39,608 bases of DNA from Chromatiales bacterium (GCA_024640025.1 JAHEFT010000152.1:1-39608); one strand, 5' to 3'. Shown: positions 1 to 10,717, counted from the first letter of the stretch. The notes: generated by a model from the letters alone, not told the origin. Numbers and translations are program-made.

Positions 1-2185
1 TCGACTCCAGCGGCAGCAGCCCCGGGCTTCCCGAATTGCCGCCCGTCTGGCCGCCCAGCACGGTTGGACGGTTCGGAGCACCGGCCGTGGTCGCGGCGAA
101 CATCTGGTTGTATTGGTTGCGGGCGATTGTCTTGCTGTAGGCGAAGCGCGTGACGATCTGATCGGTAAGATCCAACCTCAGATCGAGGTTCGGCAACCAA
201 TTATTGTAATTACCCGAGCCGCTGACGTCTTCATTGTCGGGGCTGTAATCGATCGTGAAATCGTTGTCGGCTGTCCACCGGATCTGGGTCGGGACCGCCT
301 GGGATGCTGTCGCGTCAACCTTGGTATCCTCGTAGCGAAGACCGGCATTTAACTGGAAGGGTTTCCCCATGAGTTCGGTATTCCAGTTGAAGGACACGTA
401 GTAGGACCAGATTTTCTCCTTAACCGTGTTTTCGGCGAGGCTCGAGGAAAAGGCGCCATTCGGATAGGCCGCCGCCAGAAGCGGCCACAGGGCGGTTGCA
501 TCCCCCCTGAAAGCCGTGGCCGCCTGTCCGACGGGATAATCGTTGAACTGGCACTCGAGGCAGTAGGCCTCGACCAGGCCCGGCGCAAATTGGTCGACGT
601 CCCCCGGATTGGGAATGCCCCAGCCGCCGAGTTCCTTCTGGCCACCACCGTCTGTTACGAACACTTTACTGTCACGGTAGTTCACACCTCCGACCAGAGT
701 AGCCGAGTCCCAATCGAACGCGTAACGCAAATCCAGCTCTTTGAGTTTGTTTTCCTGTGAATGGATCTGATAGCGCTGGACCTGGGTGCCGAGATCACCC
801 ACATCGAGCACGCCATTGCAATTGCCCCTGACGCAATCATCATAGGTGAAGCTCTGGACCGGGAAGCCCTGGGTCCAGTCCACCGAATGTTGCAGGATGA
901 CCGGCGCACCGAAGGTGACGAAGGTTGACGTGTGGCCCAGCGGGTTGTCAGGCTTTGCCTTGGCCTTGGAGGTGGCCGCGTCGAAACTCAGCATCTGGTT
1001 GTCGGTCGTATCCCATTGGAGGTTGAACCCGAACGAATCGATGGTGTCTTTCTCGGCGCGGTTGAGCTGTTCGAAACCAATATCTTTGGTGCCGTCCCTG
1101 TTCTCCTGTGCGTACAGCATCTGCTTGACGCCCAGGCTGCCGTCATCAAAAGTGATCTGGTCAAACGGCGTGGCGAACCAGTTGGTCTGCTCGGCGCGCT
1201 GTTCCGACGCCTTGTAGTCAACGAAGGTGTAGTCCGCCGTCATCCTCAGCGAGTCAGTCGGGTTCCACTGCACCACGACCTGGCCGTTTATGCGCTCGCG
1301 GGTGATCTGACTGTAGTCATAGCGGCTATCCTGCATTTGGGCGTACAGCTCGCCGTCGGCCGGGGGGTTGATGTAGTTGCTCTGGGGACTGCCCGCGCGC
1401 ACGACGCTGGTGTCCGCGAAAAAGTTGTTGGCTCTTTTAACGACCCAGTCGTTGGTCTGGGCGGTCGCCGCTGCCGAATCACGCTTCGAATACTGACCGA
1501 AGACGCCAATTCCGAAGGTCTCGTCATCGTTGACCCAGTTGTATATACCGGAAACCTCGGGCGTAATCTTGTTGCCATCGTCACCGGTACTCTTGTCGTA
1601 AACGCCCTTGACGGCGATGCTTCCCACTTCCCCCGAATCAAGGGGTTTCCGGGTCAAGATATTGATCACCGCGCCGATGCCGCCGGACGGGAGTATGGCC
1701 TGGCCTGTCTTGTAGACTTCCAGTGCGCTGACGCCTTCCGCAGCGACGCCGTCAAACGCGAAACTGCGGCCTTGAGCGCCCCCGAAGGGTCCGGATTGGC
1801 CAATAGCGCCGACCGTGGCCGTCGGCATCACCCTGCCGTTCAGCGTGACCAGGTTGAACTCCGGGCCGAAGCCGCGAACGGTAACTTTCGAACCTTCGCC
1901 GTTCTGGCGGTCGATCGACACGCCTGGAATGCGCTGCAAGGACTCGGCGAGGTTGGTGTCGGCAAACTTGCCGATATCCTCGGCGGTAACGGCATCAACA
2001 ACACCCACCGCGTCGCGTTTGGTGTTCATGCTGTCGATCATACTTTTGCGGATGCCCGTAACGATGACTTCTTCAAGCATGTTATCTGAGTCTTGATCCG
2101 CATTTTGCGCGTACGCTATGCCGGTGCCGGACAGCGAAGCAAGTGCTGCTACGATGGCGGAGGATAATACGGTCTTTTTGATCAT
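1..2185 (-). CDS. TonB-dependent outer membrane receptor (C-terminus beyond left edge)
   Basis: The reading frame is open from the ATG at 2185 down to the window edge (728 codons seen). Residues 1-26 form a signal peptide ending near AYA|Q. A short linker carries EEVIVTGIR (38-46), typical of proteobacterial TonB-dependent receptors. The plug follows, with LAESLQRIPGVSIDR (79-93) and a VRGFGPEFNLVTLNGR stretch (103-118). The rest is aromatic-rich beta-barrel sequence with many D/N loops. Family members of this kind are usually 850-1000 residues, so the last barrel strands are missing only because the window ends. The role is energised uptake of a substrate across the outer membrane. The neighbouring symporter and cellobiose phosphorylase, and the LacI-type operators upstream, suggest a beta-glucoside or cello-oligosaccharide; that substrate is inferred from context. 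A GGGAG lies about 10 bases before the ATG. Confidence 0.93.
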   Translation of the reverse strand, partial: MIKKTVLSSAIVAALASLSGTGIAYAQNADQDSDNMLEEVIVTGIRKSMIDSMNTKRDAVGVVDAVTAEDIGKFADTNLAESLQRIPGVSIDRQNGEGSKVTVRGFGPEFNLVTLNGRVMPTATVGAIGQSGPFGGAQGRSFAFDGVAAEGVSALEVYKTGQAILPSGGIGAVINILTRKPLDSGEVGSIAVKGVYDKSTGDDGNKITPEVSGIYNWVNDDETFGIGVFGQYSKRDSAAATAQTNDWVVKRANNFFADTSVVRAGSPQSNYINPPADGELYAQMQDSRYDYSQITRERINGQVVVQWNPTDSLRMTADYTFVDYKASEQRAEQTNWFATPFDQITFDDGSLGVKQMLYAQENRDGTKDIGFEQLNRAEKDTIDSFGFNLQWDTTDNQMLSFDAATSKAKAKPDNPLGHTSTFVTFGAPVILQHSVDWTQGFPVQSFTYDDCVRGNCNGVLDVGDLGTQVQRYQIHSQENKLKELDLRYAFDWDSATLVGGVNYRDSKVFVTDGGGQKELGGWGIPNPGDVDQFAPGLVEAYCLECQFNDYPVGQAATAFRGDATALWPLLAAAYPNGAFSSSLAENTVKEKIWSYYVSFNWNTELMGKPFQLNAGLRYEDTKVDATASQAVPTQIRWTADNDFTIDYSPDNEDVSGSGNYNNWLPNLDLRLDLTDQIVTRFAYSKTIARNQYNQMFAATTAGAPNRPTVLGGQTGGNSGSPGLLPLES

Positions 2186-2302
2186 ACTGGCTGAACTCCC
2201 GATTGATTCCCTGGTTGTTGTGCGGCGCTTTACAAACTGGATTTGTTTACTGATAGCGCTATTAATTTTTTAGTTATTCAAACAAATCGTCTTACTTTAT
2301 GG

Positions 2303-2318
2303 TGTAAAACGTTTTACA
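2303..2318. promoter_or_regulatory. LacI-family operator O1 (perfect 16-bp palindrome)
   Basis: TGTAAAACGTTTTACA is a perfect palindrome with the central CG typical of LacI/GalR-family operators. It lies 118 bases upstream of the receptor start. A near-identical site precedes the symporter gene, so one regulator probably controls both units. The regulator gene is not in the window. Confidence 0.8.
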
Positions 2319-2436
2319 AATTTATCCGGAGAGTAAGCCCATGTCAACTATTTTTTAACAAAAAGATCGCTTTTTAGCGAATATGGAACCAATGTTATTC
2401 GCCGCCCCTGTTTTGTAAAGAATTTGTAACGATTTT

Positions 2437-2452
2437 TGTAAAACGTTTAGCA
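2437..2452. promoter_or_regulatory. LacI-family operator O2 (imperfect)
   Basis: TGTAAAACGTTTAGCA matches O1 at 13 of 16 positions and keeps the central AAACGTTT. It is centred 134 bp from O1, in the same gap between the phosphorylase stop and the receptor start. The pair could allow looping or two-step repression. The rest of the 339-base gap (2186-2524) is AT-rich and holds no gene; a 6-bp dyad at 2494-2508 has no following T-run in either direction. Confidence 0.6.
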
Positions 2453-2524
2453 TCGCCAGGCGAGCCTGCAGCAGCGGCTCCCGGGGAATCGCTGTTCGAA
2501 AATCGAACCCAAAAAATGCAATCT

Positions 2525-4978
2525 TTAGCCCATGACTACCTTGACCCGGTATTCCTTTCCGGGTTCGACAAGGGAAATCAGGTTGCTGTCCAGCTCGGTT
2601 CCATCAACCGAAATGGACTTTACTCCCTTACTCACTGATTCGGGATTGGAGACCTGCACCCGGAAAGTCGCACCACGGAATTTTCGTATCACCATGTAGC
2701 CAGGCCACTCGGATGGAATGCAAGGATCGATTCGGATGCCATCGTAATCCGGCTTGATGCCCAGGATATGCTCGGTGACGGCGTGGTAATTCCAGGCCGC
2801 CGTTCCCGTCAACCACGAATTCTTGGCCTCCCCTGGCACCTGGGCTTCTTTCCCGGCCACCATCTGCGCGTACACGTAGGGTTCGATCTTGCGCAATTCC
2901 ACGTGATCCTGGAAGGTCGGCGCTATCCTGCAATAATAGTCAAAGGCCCGTTCACCACGGCCCATCAACGTCTCAGCGATGATGATCCAGGGGTTGTTAT
3001 GGCAGAAAATTCCGCCGTTTTCCTTATAGCCTTGAGGATATGTCGAAATTTCCCCGTATTCCGGGTGGTACCGGGTGAACGCCGGGCTGTTCAGGACGAT
3101 TCCAAATTCGCAGGCCAGGCGTTCCGCCACGGCGTCCAGAGCGCTGATGGCTCTTCCATCAGCAAGACCGATCCCGGCCATCACTGCAAAGCCCTGCGGC
3201 TCTATAAAAATCTGGCTTTCCTGGTTTTGTTTGCTTCCCAGGGCCATTCCAGACGCATCATAGGCGCGCAGAAACCACTCCCCATCCCAGCCGTGCTCTC
3301 CGATCACAGTCTTCATGGCGCTGACCTCGAGCTCAGCCCTGCCTGCTTCAGCAGCCTGGCCGACCCTGCGACACAGGTTGGCGTATTCCTGGCCATAGGC
3401 AACGAACATGGCGGCGATCATGACCGATTCGGCAGTCCGTCCTTCCCGGTTTTCCGTTGTCTGGAATGACTCGTTTGGGTTGGTCGAGAAACAATTCAGG
3501 TTAAGACAATCGTTCCAATCCGCCCGGCCGATCAACGGCAATCCATGGGGACCGAGGTTGTCCACGACATGATCGAAGGAAGCCTTCAGGTGGGAAAGCA
3601 GCGGACCTTTCCTGCTCTCGTCGTTCTCGAATGGCACGGGTTCCTCGAGAATGGCGAAATCCCCAGTCTCCTTGATGTAGGCTGAAGTGGAAAGGATCAG
3701 CCACAGTGGGTCATCGTTGAAGTTTCCGCCGATCGCCGCGTTACCGCGCTTCGTCAAGGGCTGGTACTGGTGGTAAACGGACCCGTCTTCAAATTGTGTC
3801 GCAGCAATATCCAGGATGCGTTCACGCGCCCGTTCCGGCGCCAGATGAATGGAACCCAGCAGGTCCTGGTTTGAGTCCCGGAAACCCATGCCCCTGCCTA
3901 TGCCGGCCTCGAAGAAGGAAGCGCTGCGTGAAAGATTGAACGTGACCATGCACTGGTACTGGTTCCAGATATTTACCATGCGGTCCAGGCGAACTTCCCC
4001 GGATTGCAGCTGGAAACGTGAAAGTTGATCGTCCCAGTGGGCGCGTAATACGGCCAGCGCTTTATCTATCTTTTCACTGTTCTCGTATCGCGCCATGAGA
4101 TCCCGCGCAGGACGTTTGTTGATCACGCCGTGAGAGGACCATTTTTCTGCTTCCGGAACTTCCACGTAGCCGAGTTGAAAGACCAGGTCGCGGGATTCAC
4201 CCGGCTCCAGGCAAATTTCAATACAGTGGGATGCCATGGGCGACCAGCCGTGCGCGATCGAATTCCCGGGTCGGCCGTCAATGACCGAAGCAGGACTGTC
4301 GAACCCATTGTAGGCGCCCAGGAACGTTTCGCGGTCTGTGTCAAAGCCCAGGATCTCCCGGTTCACGGAATAGAACGCATAGTGATTGCGGCGTTCGCGG
4401 AACTCGGTTTTGTGGTAGATCACGGAACCTTCAACTTCCACTTCGCCGATGGAAAAATTCCGCTGAAAGTTAGTCATGTCGTCCTCGGCGTTCCAGAAGC
4501 ACCATTCGACCATGGAAAACACTTTGAAAGTGCGTCTTTCCGGGGACAGGTTTTCGACGCGAAGGCGCTGCAATTCCACGTTGTCATCCAGTGGGACAAA
4601 GAACAGTGCGCTGGCGCGAAGACCGTTCTTTTCGCCGGTCAGCCGGGTGTAACCCATGCCGTGGCGGCATTCGTAATGATCGAGTTCGGTTTTGCAGGGT
4701 TTCCAGCCCGGTGACCACACCGTGTCGCCATCCTGGATATAGAAGTAGCGCCCGCCGCTGTCCGTGGGCACGCTGTTGTAACGATAACGGGTCAGGCGCC
4801 GGTACTTCGCATCGCGGTAAAAACAATAGCCTCCCGCAGTGTTGGAAATGAGAGAGAAAAAATCCTGGCTGCCCAGGTAATTGATCCACGGGAACGGGGT
4901 GTCGGCCCGGGTAATGACATATTCCCGGTTTTCATCGTCGAAATAACCGTATTGGGAATCCTCGACCCGCTTAAGCAT
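2525..4978 (-). CDS. Cellobiose phosphorylase, GH94
   Basis: This 817-residue cytoplasmic enzyme should split cellobiose with phosphate into alpha-glucose 1-phosphate and glucose, saving ATP. The whole length matches the cellobiose phosphorylase pattern as I know it (characterised enzymes are about 810-820 residues). The N-terminus reads [20 protein letters not shown], followed by WINYLG and [25 protein letters not shown] is centred on D368, and the DWND signature at 487-490 holds the general-acid region of the family. The C-terminal part carries [19 protein letters not shown]. The close match along the entire length favours cellobiose over chitobiose or cyclic-glucan relatives, although specificity cannot be proved by eye. 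Its start codon lies inside the end of the symporter gene (8-base overlap), so it is translationally coupled and shares the LacI-type control. Confidence 0.95.
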   Translation of the reverse strand: MLKRVEDSQYGYFDDENREYVITRADTPFPWINYLGSQDFFSLISNTAGGYCFYRDAKYRRLTRYRYNSVPTDSGGRYFYIQDGDTVWSPGWKPCKTELDHYECRHGMGYTRLTGEKNGLRASALFFVPLDDNVELQRLRVENLSPERRTFKVFSMVEWCFWNAEDDMTNFQRNFSIGEVEVEGSVIYHKTEFRERRNHYAFYSVNREILGFDTDRETFLGAYNGFDSPASVIDGRPGNSIAHGWSPMASHCIEICLEPGESRDLVFQLGYVEVPEAEKWSSHGVINKRPARDLMARYENSEKIDKALAVLRAHWDDQLSRFQLQSGEVRLDRMVNIWNQYQCMVTFNLSRSASFFEAGIGRGMGFRDSNQDLLGSIHLAPERARERILDIAATQFEDGSVYHQYQPLTKRGNAAIGGNFNDDPLWLILSTSAYIKETGDFAILEEPVPFENDESRKGPLLSHLKASFDHVVDNLGPHGLPLIGRADWNDCLNLNCFSTNPNESFQTTENREGRTAESVMIAAMFVAYGQEYANLCRRVGQAAEAGRAELEVSAMKTVIGEHGWDGEWFLRAYDASGMALGSKQNQESQIFIEPQGFAVMAGIGLADGRAISALDAVAERLACEFGIVLNSPAFTRYHPEYGEISTYPQGYKENGGIFCHNNPWIIIAETLMGRGERAFDYYCRIAPTFQDHVELRKIEPYVYAQMVAGKEAQVPGEAKNSWLTGTAAWNYHAVTEHILGIKPDYDGIRIDPCIPSEWPGYMVIRKFRGATFRVQVSNPESVSKGVKSISVDGTELDSNLISLVEPGKEYRVKVVMG

Positions 4979-6839
4979 TGGCTGGCGCCTGTTCGAGCTT
5001 GTCGTACCAGGTTTTCTTCAAAACCATGGCGCAGATTGCGAAAACCACCAACGTGGTCGCCAGCGACATATTTTCCCTGACCACCAGGAAAATCGGCGCC
5101 GCCACCAGGCAAGTCTGGGCAACGATGCCGAGTCCCACGTTGAACATGTCTCTTCCAAAGGCCGTGTTGCGTTGAAAATCCGGATCCTCTTCAATCACTT
5201 GCTGGTGAACCGGACCCCACAAACCCCAGGGGCGGACCGTTCGATAGAAGTTTTTCAGAATTTCAGGGTCTTCCGGCCTGGTGAGCAAGCTGGTGATCAC
5301 GCAGGCCAGGCCAGAGAGCAGCAGCAGTAACGGGAACAGGTACAGGGGAAGAATATCCGTGACAACATCCTCAAACACCCCGGCAAACAGCGGTGGAAAT
5401 AAGAGCGCCCCGATAATACCCACCATCATTCCCCAGAAATAGCCCATGCCGTTCAGTCTCCACCAATACCATTTAAGTACATTGGATACGACGTAACCGC
5501 CCCAGAGACCGGATACCAGCCACTGCAACACGCTGTTGATGCTCTCCACGAACAGGCCGATCAGGGTGCTGACGATTACGACGAGAACGGACACCAGGTA
5601 ACTGGCCCGAACCAGGCGTGTCTGACTCGCCCCGGGATTGATGTAGCGTTTGTAAATATCGTTGACCAGGTAAGCGGGTGCTGCATTAACGGTGGAAGCG
5701 AAAGTCGACATGAAAGCCGCAAGCAGCCCGGCCAGCAGCAGGCCTAGAATACCGACCGGCGCAAACTGCAACATCGCCGAGGGAAGGATATTTTCAAAAT
5801 CCAGCCTGCCGGCGTTCATCAGGTCCAGGTCCTGGTAGTAAACGATTGCCAGAACAGCGAAACCGGAGATCATCAAGTAGCGGATGGGCATCAGCACGAT
5901 GGACACGAAGCCGCTCATCAGGGCGGCGTCGCGTGGGGATTTCGTGGCCAGAATTTTCTGCATATCGTAGTTGGGCGCCGGACCCGCGGCACTGAGCAAA
6001 ATACCCTTGAACAACATCATCATGAACATGATGCTGAACAGCGAATATCCATCCGAGACGATTTTCGTGTTCACTTCATCGATCAATCCGGCCCAGTCAA
6101 GATTGAGCGTCCAGCCAAAGAACGGATTTGCCCAGCCCGCCGGCGTCGCTGCCTGGAGTGCTTCCGGAGACACGTTGATGATCGCCAGGGCAGCGATGAT
6201 GACCGCCGAAACTGTCATGATCGTGAACTGCAATACGTCGGCCCAGACGATACTGAGCATGCCTCCGAGCATGACGTAGAAGGTGGCGATACTGGTGAAG
6301 AAAATACCGTAAAAATGAGGGACGAGCGCGAGAGGGACATGAAACGGCACATAGGGCGACACCACCTCCCACGGAATGAATATTTCAATAAACTTCCCGA
6401 TGCCGACGAAACCGTACGCCAGGAAACCGAGCACGCCGATGACCGCGAAGACAACTACTATCATGTGCGCCAGGCGTCCGCCGCGGTCGTTGCCAAAGCG
6501 CGTTTGTATCCATTCAGCGCCGGTCAGCACATTGGAGCGCCGCAACCACGTTGACAGGTAGACAGCCAGGAATATCTGGTTGAACACCGGCCACAGCCAC
6601 GGAATCCAGATACTCTTGAGGCCGTAAACAAAACAGAGTGTCACCAGCCACATCGTGCCCGAGATATCGAACATGCCGGAAGCGTTTGAAAGGCCCAGCA
6701 TGTACCAGGGAAGCTGCCTGCTTCCCTGGAAATAGGCCCGCATATCCTTGCTCGCCCGCTTCTTGAGATAGAGCCCGATGAATACGGTCGACAGCAGGTA
6801 AAGACCGATAATCGAAAGGTCGATTGGCTGTAGTTGCAT
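4971..6839 (-). CDS. Sodium:solute symporter (SSS family), probably cellobiose or glucose uptake
   Basis: A 622-residue inner-membrane protein with about 13-14 hydrophobic segments. The N-terminus ([20 protein letters not shown], then an [26 protein letters not shown] region) is the TM1/TM2 signature of SSS symporters. It is longer than the usual 500-550 because of a hydrophilic insert near 520-570 followed by two more membrane segments. It is the first gene of a two-gene unit with the GH94 phosphorylase, which suggests that it brings intact disaccharide into the cytoplasm with sodium. I chose the ATG at 6839 because it starts just before TM1; no good Shine-Dalgarno is visible. A LacI-type operator lies 29 bases upstream. 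Glucose or another glycoside remains possible as substrate. Confidence 0.9.
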   Translation of the reverse strand: MQLQPIDLSIIGLYLLSTVFIGLYLKKRASKDMRAYFQGSRQLPWYMLGLSNASGMFDISGTMWLVTLCFVYGLKSIWIPWLWPVFNQIFLAVYLSTWLRRSNVLTGAEWIQTRFGNDRGGRLAHMIVVVFAVIGVLGFLAYGFVGIGKFIEIFIPWEVVSPYVPFHVPLALVPHFYGIFFTSIATFYVMLGGMLSIVWADVLQFTIMTVSAVIIAALAIINVSPEALQAATPAGWANPFFGWTLNLDWAGLIDEVNTKIVSDGYSLFSIMFMMMLFKGILLSAAGPAPNYDMQKILATKSPRDAALMSGFVSIVLMPIRYLMISGFAVLAIVYYQDLDLMNAGRLDFENILPSAMLQFAPVGILGLLLAGLLAAFMSTFASTVNAAPAYLVNDIYKRYINPGASQTRLVRASYLVSVLVVIVSTLIGLFVESINSVLQWLVSGLWGGYVVSNVLKWYWWRLNGMGYFWGMMVGIIGALLFPPLFAGVFEDVVTDILPLYLFPLLLLLSGLACVITSLLTRPEDPEILKNFYRTVRPWGLWGPVHQQVIEEDPDFQRNTAFGRDMFNVGLGIVAQTCLVAAPIFLVVRENMSLATTLVVFAICAMVLKKTWYDKLEQAPANA

Positions 6840-6867
6840 GGAGCGGGCCTGTTCGGCAAAAAGGAGA

Positions 6868-6883
6868 TGTTAAACGTTTTACA
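6868..6883. promoter_or_regulatory. LacI-family operator O3, upstream of the symporter-phosphorylase unit
   Basis: TGTTAAACGTTTTACA differs from O1 at one position. It lies 29 bases upstream of the symporter ATG, where a repressor would block transcription start. The divergent M20 gene starts 177 bases away on the other side, so control of that gene is possible but less direct. Confidence 0.75.
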
Positions 6884-7059
6884 TTTCTTGGGTCAAACGC
6901 TAAACACCGTGTTAAAATCATTACATTGCCTGCTTAAAAATCCTGCAGCAGTTGCCCACGTGAACGGGCATTGGTTGATTTGGACCCCTAAAAATAGCGA
7001 TGGCAGTTTTAGCCTTGAACCCGTAATCTTTGCTGCCTGACCCATTCCCGGAGAAATAG

Positions 7060-8367
7060 ATGAAGGCCATGACCATCGCTTTGCTGACGATAACCCTGGC
7101 CAACACATCCGCAGCTTTTGCAGACGACGACCTGCGTTCGTCGGTCGCCACCGATTACGCTACCAGCCTCGAAGCGCTTTTCCTCCACTTTCACGAAAAC
7201 CCTGAACTGTCGAATTTCGAATTCGAGACGGCGAAACGGCTGGCGGCGGAAATCCGGGCCCTCGGTTACGAAGTCACCGAAGGCGTGGGCGGCACCGGCA
7301 TCGTGGCCGTGATGGAAAATGGCCCGGGCCCAACCCTGATGATCCGCGCAGACATGGACGGACTGCCTCTGAAAGAGAAATCCGGCCTGTCCTACGCCTC
7401 AAAGGTGACCCAGGCCGGTGTCGACGGTAAAGAATATCCGGTCATGCATGCCTGCGGCCATGATGTCCACATCACCGCCCTGGTCGGCACGGCCCGGCAG
7501 ATGGCTGTGCGACGGGACCAGTGGTCAGGCACGCTGGTATTGATTGGCCAACCTGCCGAGGAGCGGGGTTCAGGGGCGCGGGCCATGATCGAGGATGGGC
7601 TATACGTGCGCTTTCCGAAACCGGAGTATGCCATCGCATTTCACGTTTCAGCCTCTACTGCTTCGGGCAAAGTGGAAATTCCGCTGGATGTTGTGGCTTC
7701 GAGTTCAGATTCGGTGGATATCATCGTTCATGGTATTGGCGCGCATGGCGCGTCCCCGCACGAGGGTATCGATCCTGTGCTGGTGGCCTCGCAAATCGTG
7801 GTGACCCTGCAATCCGTCGTCAGCCGCAGCATTTCGCCACTGGATTCGGGTGTCATCACGGTCGGGGCCATTCACGGCGGAACCAAGCACAACATCATCG
7901 GCGACCGCGTGGAGATGCAATTGACGGTTCGCTCCGACAACCCGGATGTCCGGCTCCAGTTACTCGACGGTATAGACCGGGTTGCCGACGGAGTCGGACG
8001 CTCGTTCGGGCTGCCGGAGGAACTGCTGCCCGAAGTGATCCGTTCGCCGGTTGAAACCACGCCGCCCACCATCAATGACACGGCAACCGCAAAGCGGGTC
8101 CTGGCTGCAGTGAGCAGCGTAATGGGCGCGGAATTTGTGACCGTCACTCCGAGAACAGGCATGCACGCGGAAGATTTCGCATACTTCGTGCAACCCGGAA
8201 TAGGCGTCAAGGGCGTCTATTTTTCGGTTGGCGGAACGCCCGAAGCGGAAGTGGAAGATGCGCCTTCACACCATTCGCCATTTTTCAAAATCGAACCCGA
8301 ACCCAGCATCATGTCCGGGGTGGAAGCAACCGTTATCGCAGCTATGGAACTCATGCCCGCCGAATGA
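7060..8367 (+). CDS. Exported M20D-family amidohydrolase
   Basis: A 435-residue metallo-amidohydrolase of the M20D/hippurate-hydrolase type, which removes acyl groups from amino acids or related amides using a two-metal centre. Residues 1-21 form a signal peptide (cut near AFA|DDD), so it acts in the periplasm or outside. FHENPELS (44-51) is the family start motif, RADMDGLP (96-103) carries a catalytic Asp, HACGHDVH (130-137) the metal ligands, and PAEE (165-168) the catalytic Glu. The dimerisation domain follows (about 210-325), then HAEDFAYF near the end. An AGAAAT ribosome-site-like sequence precedes the ATG by a few bases. It is followed 88 bases later by an exported RidA-like gene on the same strand, so the two probably act in the same nitrogen-scavenging step; the substrate is unknown. 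Confidence 0.9.
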   Translation: MKAMTIALLTITLANTSAAFADDDLRSSVATDYATSLEALFLHFHENPELSNFEFETAKRLAAEIRALGYEVTEGVGGTGIVAVMENGPGPTLMIRADMDGLPLKEKSGLSYASKVTQAGVDGKEYPVMHACGHDVHITALVGTARQMAVRRDQWSGTLVLIGQPAEERGSGARAMIEDGLYVRFPKPEYAIAFHVSASTASGKVEIPLDVVASSSDSVDIIVHGIGAHGASPHEGIDPVLVASQIVVTLQSVVSRSISPLDSGVITVGAIHGGTKHNIIGDRVEMQLTVRSDNPDVRLQLLDGIDRVADGVGRSFGLPEELLPEVIRSPVETTPPTINDTATAKRVLAAVSSVMGAEFVTVTPRTGMHAEDFAYFVQPGIGVKGVYFSVGGTPEAEVEDAPSHHSPFFKIEPEPSIMSGVEATVIAAMELMPAE

Positions 8368-8455
8368 GCAGCCAGGCGCTGGCGTTCCAGGCTTCTGAAC
8401 ACATCGCCGGATTCGCCTGGCGTGGAGAGATTTAACCTTGCACAAGGAGATGAAA

Positions 8456-8905
8456 ATGAAAGCAGTACACTATTTTTTCGCCGGAATCGTTCTGGCCCTT
8501 TCGACCCCTGTATTTGCGGGTGAACCCGAAGTTGAGCACTACAGCGCGAACCCCGACGTGCAAATGCCATTCTCGGATGCCGTGAGGGTCGGGAACATGC
8601 TCTACCTGTCGGGCAAGATCGGAAATATCCCGGGCACCAGGAACCTGGCCGAAGGCGGCATATCCGGCGAAACCCGGCAGGCCCTGGAGAACATCAAGGC
8701 CAGCCTGGAAAAATACGGCTCTTCGATGGATGAAGTTGTCAAATGCACCGTATTTTTGGCCGACATCGCCGAGTGGAGTGCGATGAACGAGGTCTACATG
8801 ACTTACTTCCCGGTGAATCCGCCGGCCAGAAGCGCTCTGGGTTCCAGCGGTCTGGCGATGGACTCACGGGTTGAAATCGAATGTTTTGCGGCTATGCGGG
8901 ACTAG
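8456..8905 (+). CDS. Exported RidA/YjgF-family protein
   Basis: A 149-residue Rid-family protein. Family members hydrolyse reactive enamine/imine intermediates or related amides, normally in the cytoplasm. Here residues 1-22 look like a signal peptide (hydrophobic [15 protein letters not shown], then GEPEV). The Rid core follows: [45 protein letters not shown], and the [21 protein letters not shown] stretch with the substrate-binding Arg. I chose the ATG at 8456 rather than the TTG at 8438 or ATG at 8450, because AAGGAG at 8444-8449 is then spaced six bases from the start. It converges with fabB, overlapping its end by four bases. Export is unusual for the family and fits the exported M20 hydrolase upstream. 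Confidence 0.88.
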   Translation: MKAVHYFFAGIVLALSTPVFAGEPEVEHYSANPDVQMPFSDAVRVGNMLYLSGKIGNIPGTRNLAEGGISGETRQALENIKASLEKYGSSMDEVVKCTVFLADIAEWSAMNEVYMTYFPVNPPARSALGSSGLAMDSRVEIECFAAMRD

Positions 8906-10122
8906 TCGCCCCGGTAACGCTGAAACACCAGGCTGGCGTTGGTGCCACCGAACCCGAAATTATTGCTCATCACGGTTTTGAGACCGGCGTTATTTCGGGT
9001 TTCCAGCAGGACGGGCAAGCCTTCGGCCTTCGGGTCCAACTCGGTGATGTTGGCCGAGCCGGCCATGAAGCCATGCTCCAGCATCAGCAGGCAGTGAATG
9101 GCCTCCTGCACGCCGGTGGCGCCCAGTGAATGGCCGCACAGGGACTTGCTTGAACTGAACGGCGGAACCTGTCCGCTGAAAACGGCACTCATGGCGTCCA
9201 GTTCGGCAAAATCACCCATCGGTGTGCTCGTGCCGTGCGTGTTAACGTAATCGATGGCGGTATCCACGGTCGACATGGCTTGCTGCATGCAGCGCACCGC
9301 CCCTTCTCCCGAAGGAGCCACCATGTTGTCGCCATCCGAGGTTGCGCCGTAACCCACGACTTCTGCGTAGATTTTTGCACCCCGGGCCCTGGCATGCTCC
9401 AGTTCTTCCATAACCAACATACCGCCCCCGGCCGCGATCACGAAACCGTCACGGGTCGCGTCGTAAGCGCGGGAAGCGGTTGCCGGGGTATCGTTGTACG
9501 AGGACGACAGCGCGCCCATGCCGTCGAACATGGCCGCTAGCGTCCAGTCTTCTTCTTCGCCGCCTCCGGCGAAGATTACGTCCTGTTTACCCCACTGGAT
9601 CTGCTCCATGGCGACACCGATACAATGGGTGCTGGTTGCGCAGGCCGAGGTGACTGAATAGTTCAGACCCTTGATACCAAAATGGGTGGAGAGGCAGGCA
9701 GAGACGGTGCTGCTCATCGTGCGCGGGACCAGGTAAGGCCCAAGCCGGCGCACGCCCCTTTCACGCAAAGTGTCTGCACACCAGACGAGATTAGCGCTGG
9801 AGGCCCCGCCCGAACCGGCGATCAGGCCGGTGCGGGGATTGGACACATCCCCGGCATCAAGCCCGGCATCCTCGATGGCGTCCTGCAGAGCGACATAGGC
9901 GTAGGAAGCCGCGTCACCCATGAATCTTTTATGTTTGCGATCGATGCGTTCAACCAGGTCGATATCGACCGATCCGCAAACCTGGCTGCGCAAACCCATT
10001 TCCTTGAATTTTTCGTTGAAACTGATCCCTGACTTGCCAAGCCGGATCGACTCGGTGACTGATTCCTTGTTGTTTCCAAGGCAGGAAACCACACCCATTC
10101 CCGTGATAACAACGCGTCGCAT
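8902..10122 (-). CDS. fabB: 3-oxoacyl-ACP synthase I, FabB
   Basis: A 406-residue beta-ketoacyl-ACP synthase that elongates cis-unsaturated acyl chains with malonyl-ACP in type II fatty-acid synthesis. The Cys-His-His triad is complete: C161 in [10 protein letters not shown]296 in [11 protein letters not shown] and H331 in CGHSLGATG. The glycine-rich end [14 protein letters not shown] is intact. Length and cysteine position match E. coli FabB (406 residues, C163). It lies 16 bases downstream of fabA on the same strand. The fabA-fabB arrangement is the hallmark of anaerobic unsaturated-fatty-acid synthesis in gammaproteobacteria and separates this gene from fabF. Confidence 0.96.
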   Translation of the reverse strand: MRRVVITGMGVVSCLGNNKESVTESIRLGKSGISFNEKFKEMGLRSQVCGSVDIDLVERIDRKHKRFMGDAASYAYVALQDAIEDAGLDAGDVSNPRTGLIAGSGGASSANLVWCADTLRERGVRRLGPYLVPRTMSSTVSACLSTHFGIKGLNYSVTSACATSTHCIGVAMEQIQWGKQDVIFAGGGEEEDWTLAAMFDGMGALSSSYNDTPATASRAYDATRDGFVIAAGGGMLVMEELEHARARGAKIYAEVVGYGATSDGDNMVAPSGEGAVRCMQQAMSTVDTAIDYVNTHGTSTPMGDFAELDAMSAVFSGQVPPFSSSKSLCGHSLGATGVQEAIHCLLMLEHGFMAGSANITELDPKAEGLPVLLETRNNAGLKTVMSNNFGFGGTNASLVFQRYRGD

Positions 10123-10138
10123 ACCAGGCCCTGTCTAT

Positions 10139-10666
10139 TTAAAAGCTATCGGTGGAGAGAAATAGCCCGACCTTCAGATCCTCGGCCGTATAAATGACAC
10201 GTCCGTCCACTGCAACCGTGCCGTCGGCGATGACCATGCTGAGTTTGCGGGCAATCACTCTTTTCATGTCCAGAGTATAGGTGACCTTTTTGGCGGTTGG
10301 GAGAATCTGCCCGGTGAACTTTACCGTTCCGGCACCCAGCGCCCTGCCTTTACCCTTGCAGCCCGACCAGGAAAGAAAAAATCCGCACAACTGCCACAGC
10401 GCATCCAGACCGAGGCAGCCAGGCATGACCGGATCGTCCACGAAGTGGCAGGCAAAAAACCACAGGTCGGGACTGATATCCAACTCGGCCGTGATAGAAC
10501 CTTTTCCGTGTGAACCGCCGTCGCTATTGATATCCACGATGCGGTCAATCATCAGCATATTTCCGGTCGGCAGCTTTCCGGTGTCGGATCCAAACAGGCC
10601 GCCGATGCCGCAAAGCTCAAGCTCTTCCCGGGAATAGGCGGATTTTATGTTCTGGGGGCTGGTCAT
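10139..10666 (-). CDS. fabA: 3-hydroxydecanoyl-ACP dehydratase/isomerase, FabA
   Basis: A 175-residue hot-dog-fold enzyme. It dehydrates 3-hydroxydecanoyl-ACP and isomerises the trans-2 double bond to cis-3, the branch point to unsaturated fatty acids. The catalytic pair is visible: H74 in [14 protein letters not shown] and D88 in LGLDALWQ, 14 residues apart as in E. coli (H70/D84). The N-terminal [11 protein letters not shown] and the central [17 protein letters not shown] are typical. It is first in the fabA-fabB unit. The upstream region carries a candidate -10 box and a dyad that may be an operator. Confidence 0.96.
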   Translation of the reverse strand: MTSPQNIKSAYSREELELCGIGGLFGSDTGKLPTGNMLMIDRIVDINSDGGSHGKGSITAELDISPDLWFFACHFVDDPVMPGCLGLDALWQLCGFFLSWSGCKGKGRALGAGTVKFTGQILPTAKKVTYTLDMKRVIARKLSMVIADGTVAVDGRVIYTAEDLKVGLFLSTDSF

Positions 10667-10688
10667 GTGAATTCATGACTCCTTCAAT

Positions 10689-10717
10689 ATTCGCCTTGGC
10701 GCGAATGACCCATATTA
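10689..10717 (-). promoter_or_regulatory. Candidate fabA promoter with overlapping dyad
   Basis: On the minus strand TAATAT (10712-10717) resembles a -10 box. It is followed by an inverted repeat with arms ATTCGC and GCGAAT six bases apart (10689-10706), 23 bases before the fabA ATG. The dyad would overlap the transcription start, where a fatty-acid-responsive repressor could act. No convincing -35 box is seen, and the dyad does not match the FabR or FadR sites I know. Confidence 0.3.

Noticed and set aside
932-2089. Long plus-strand open frame (385 codons)
   Set aside because: It runs opposite to the TonB-dependent receptor, which has a clear signal peptide and plug domain; the plus-strand product has no recognisable domain.
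2494-2508. Dyad GTTCGA..TCGAAC as the phosphorylase terminator
   Set aside because: No T-run follows it on the minus strand; the T-run precedes the stem.
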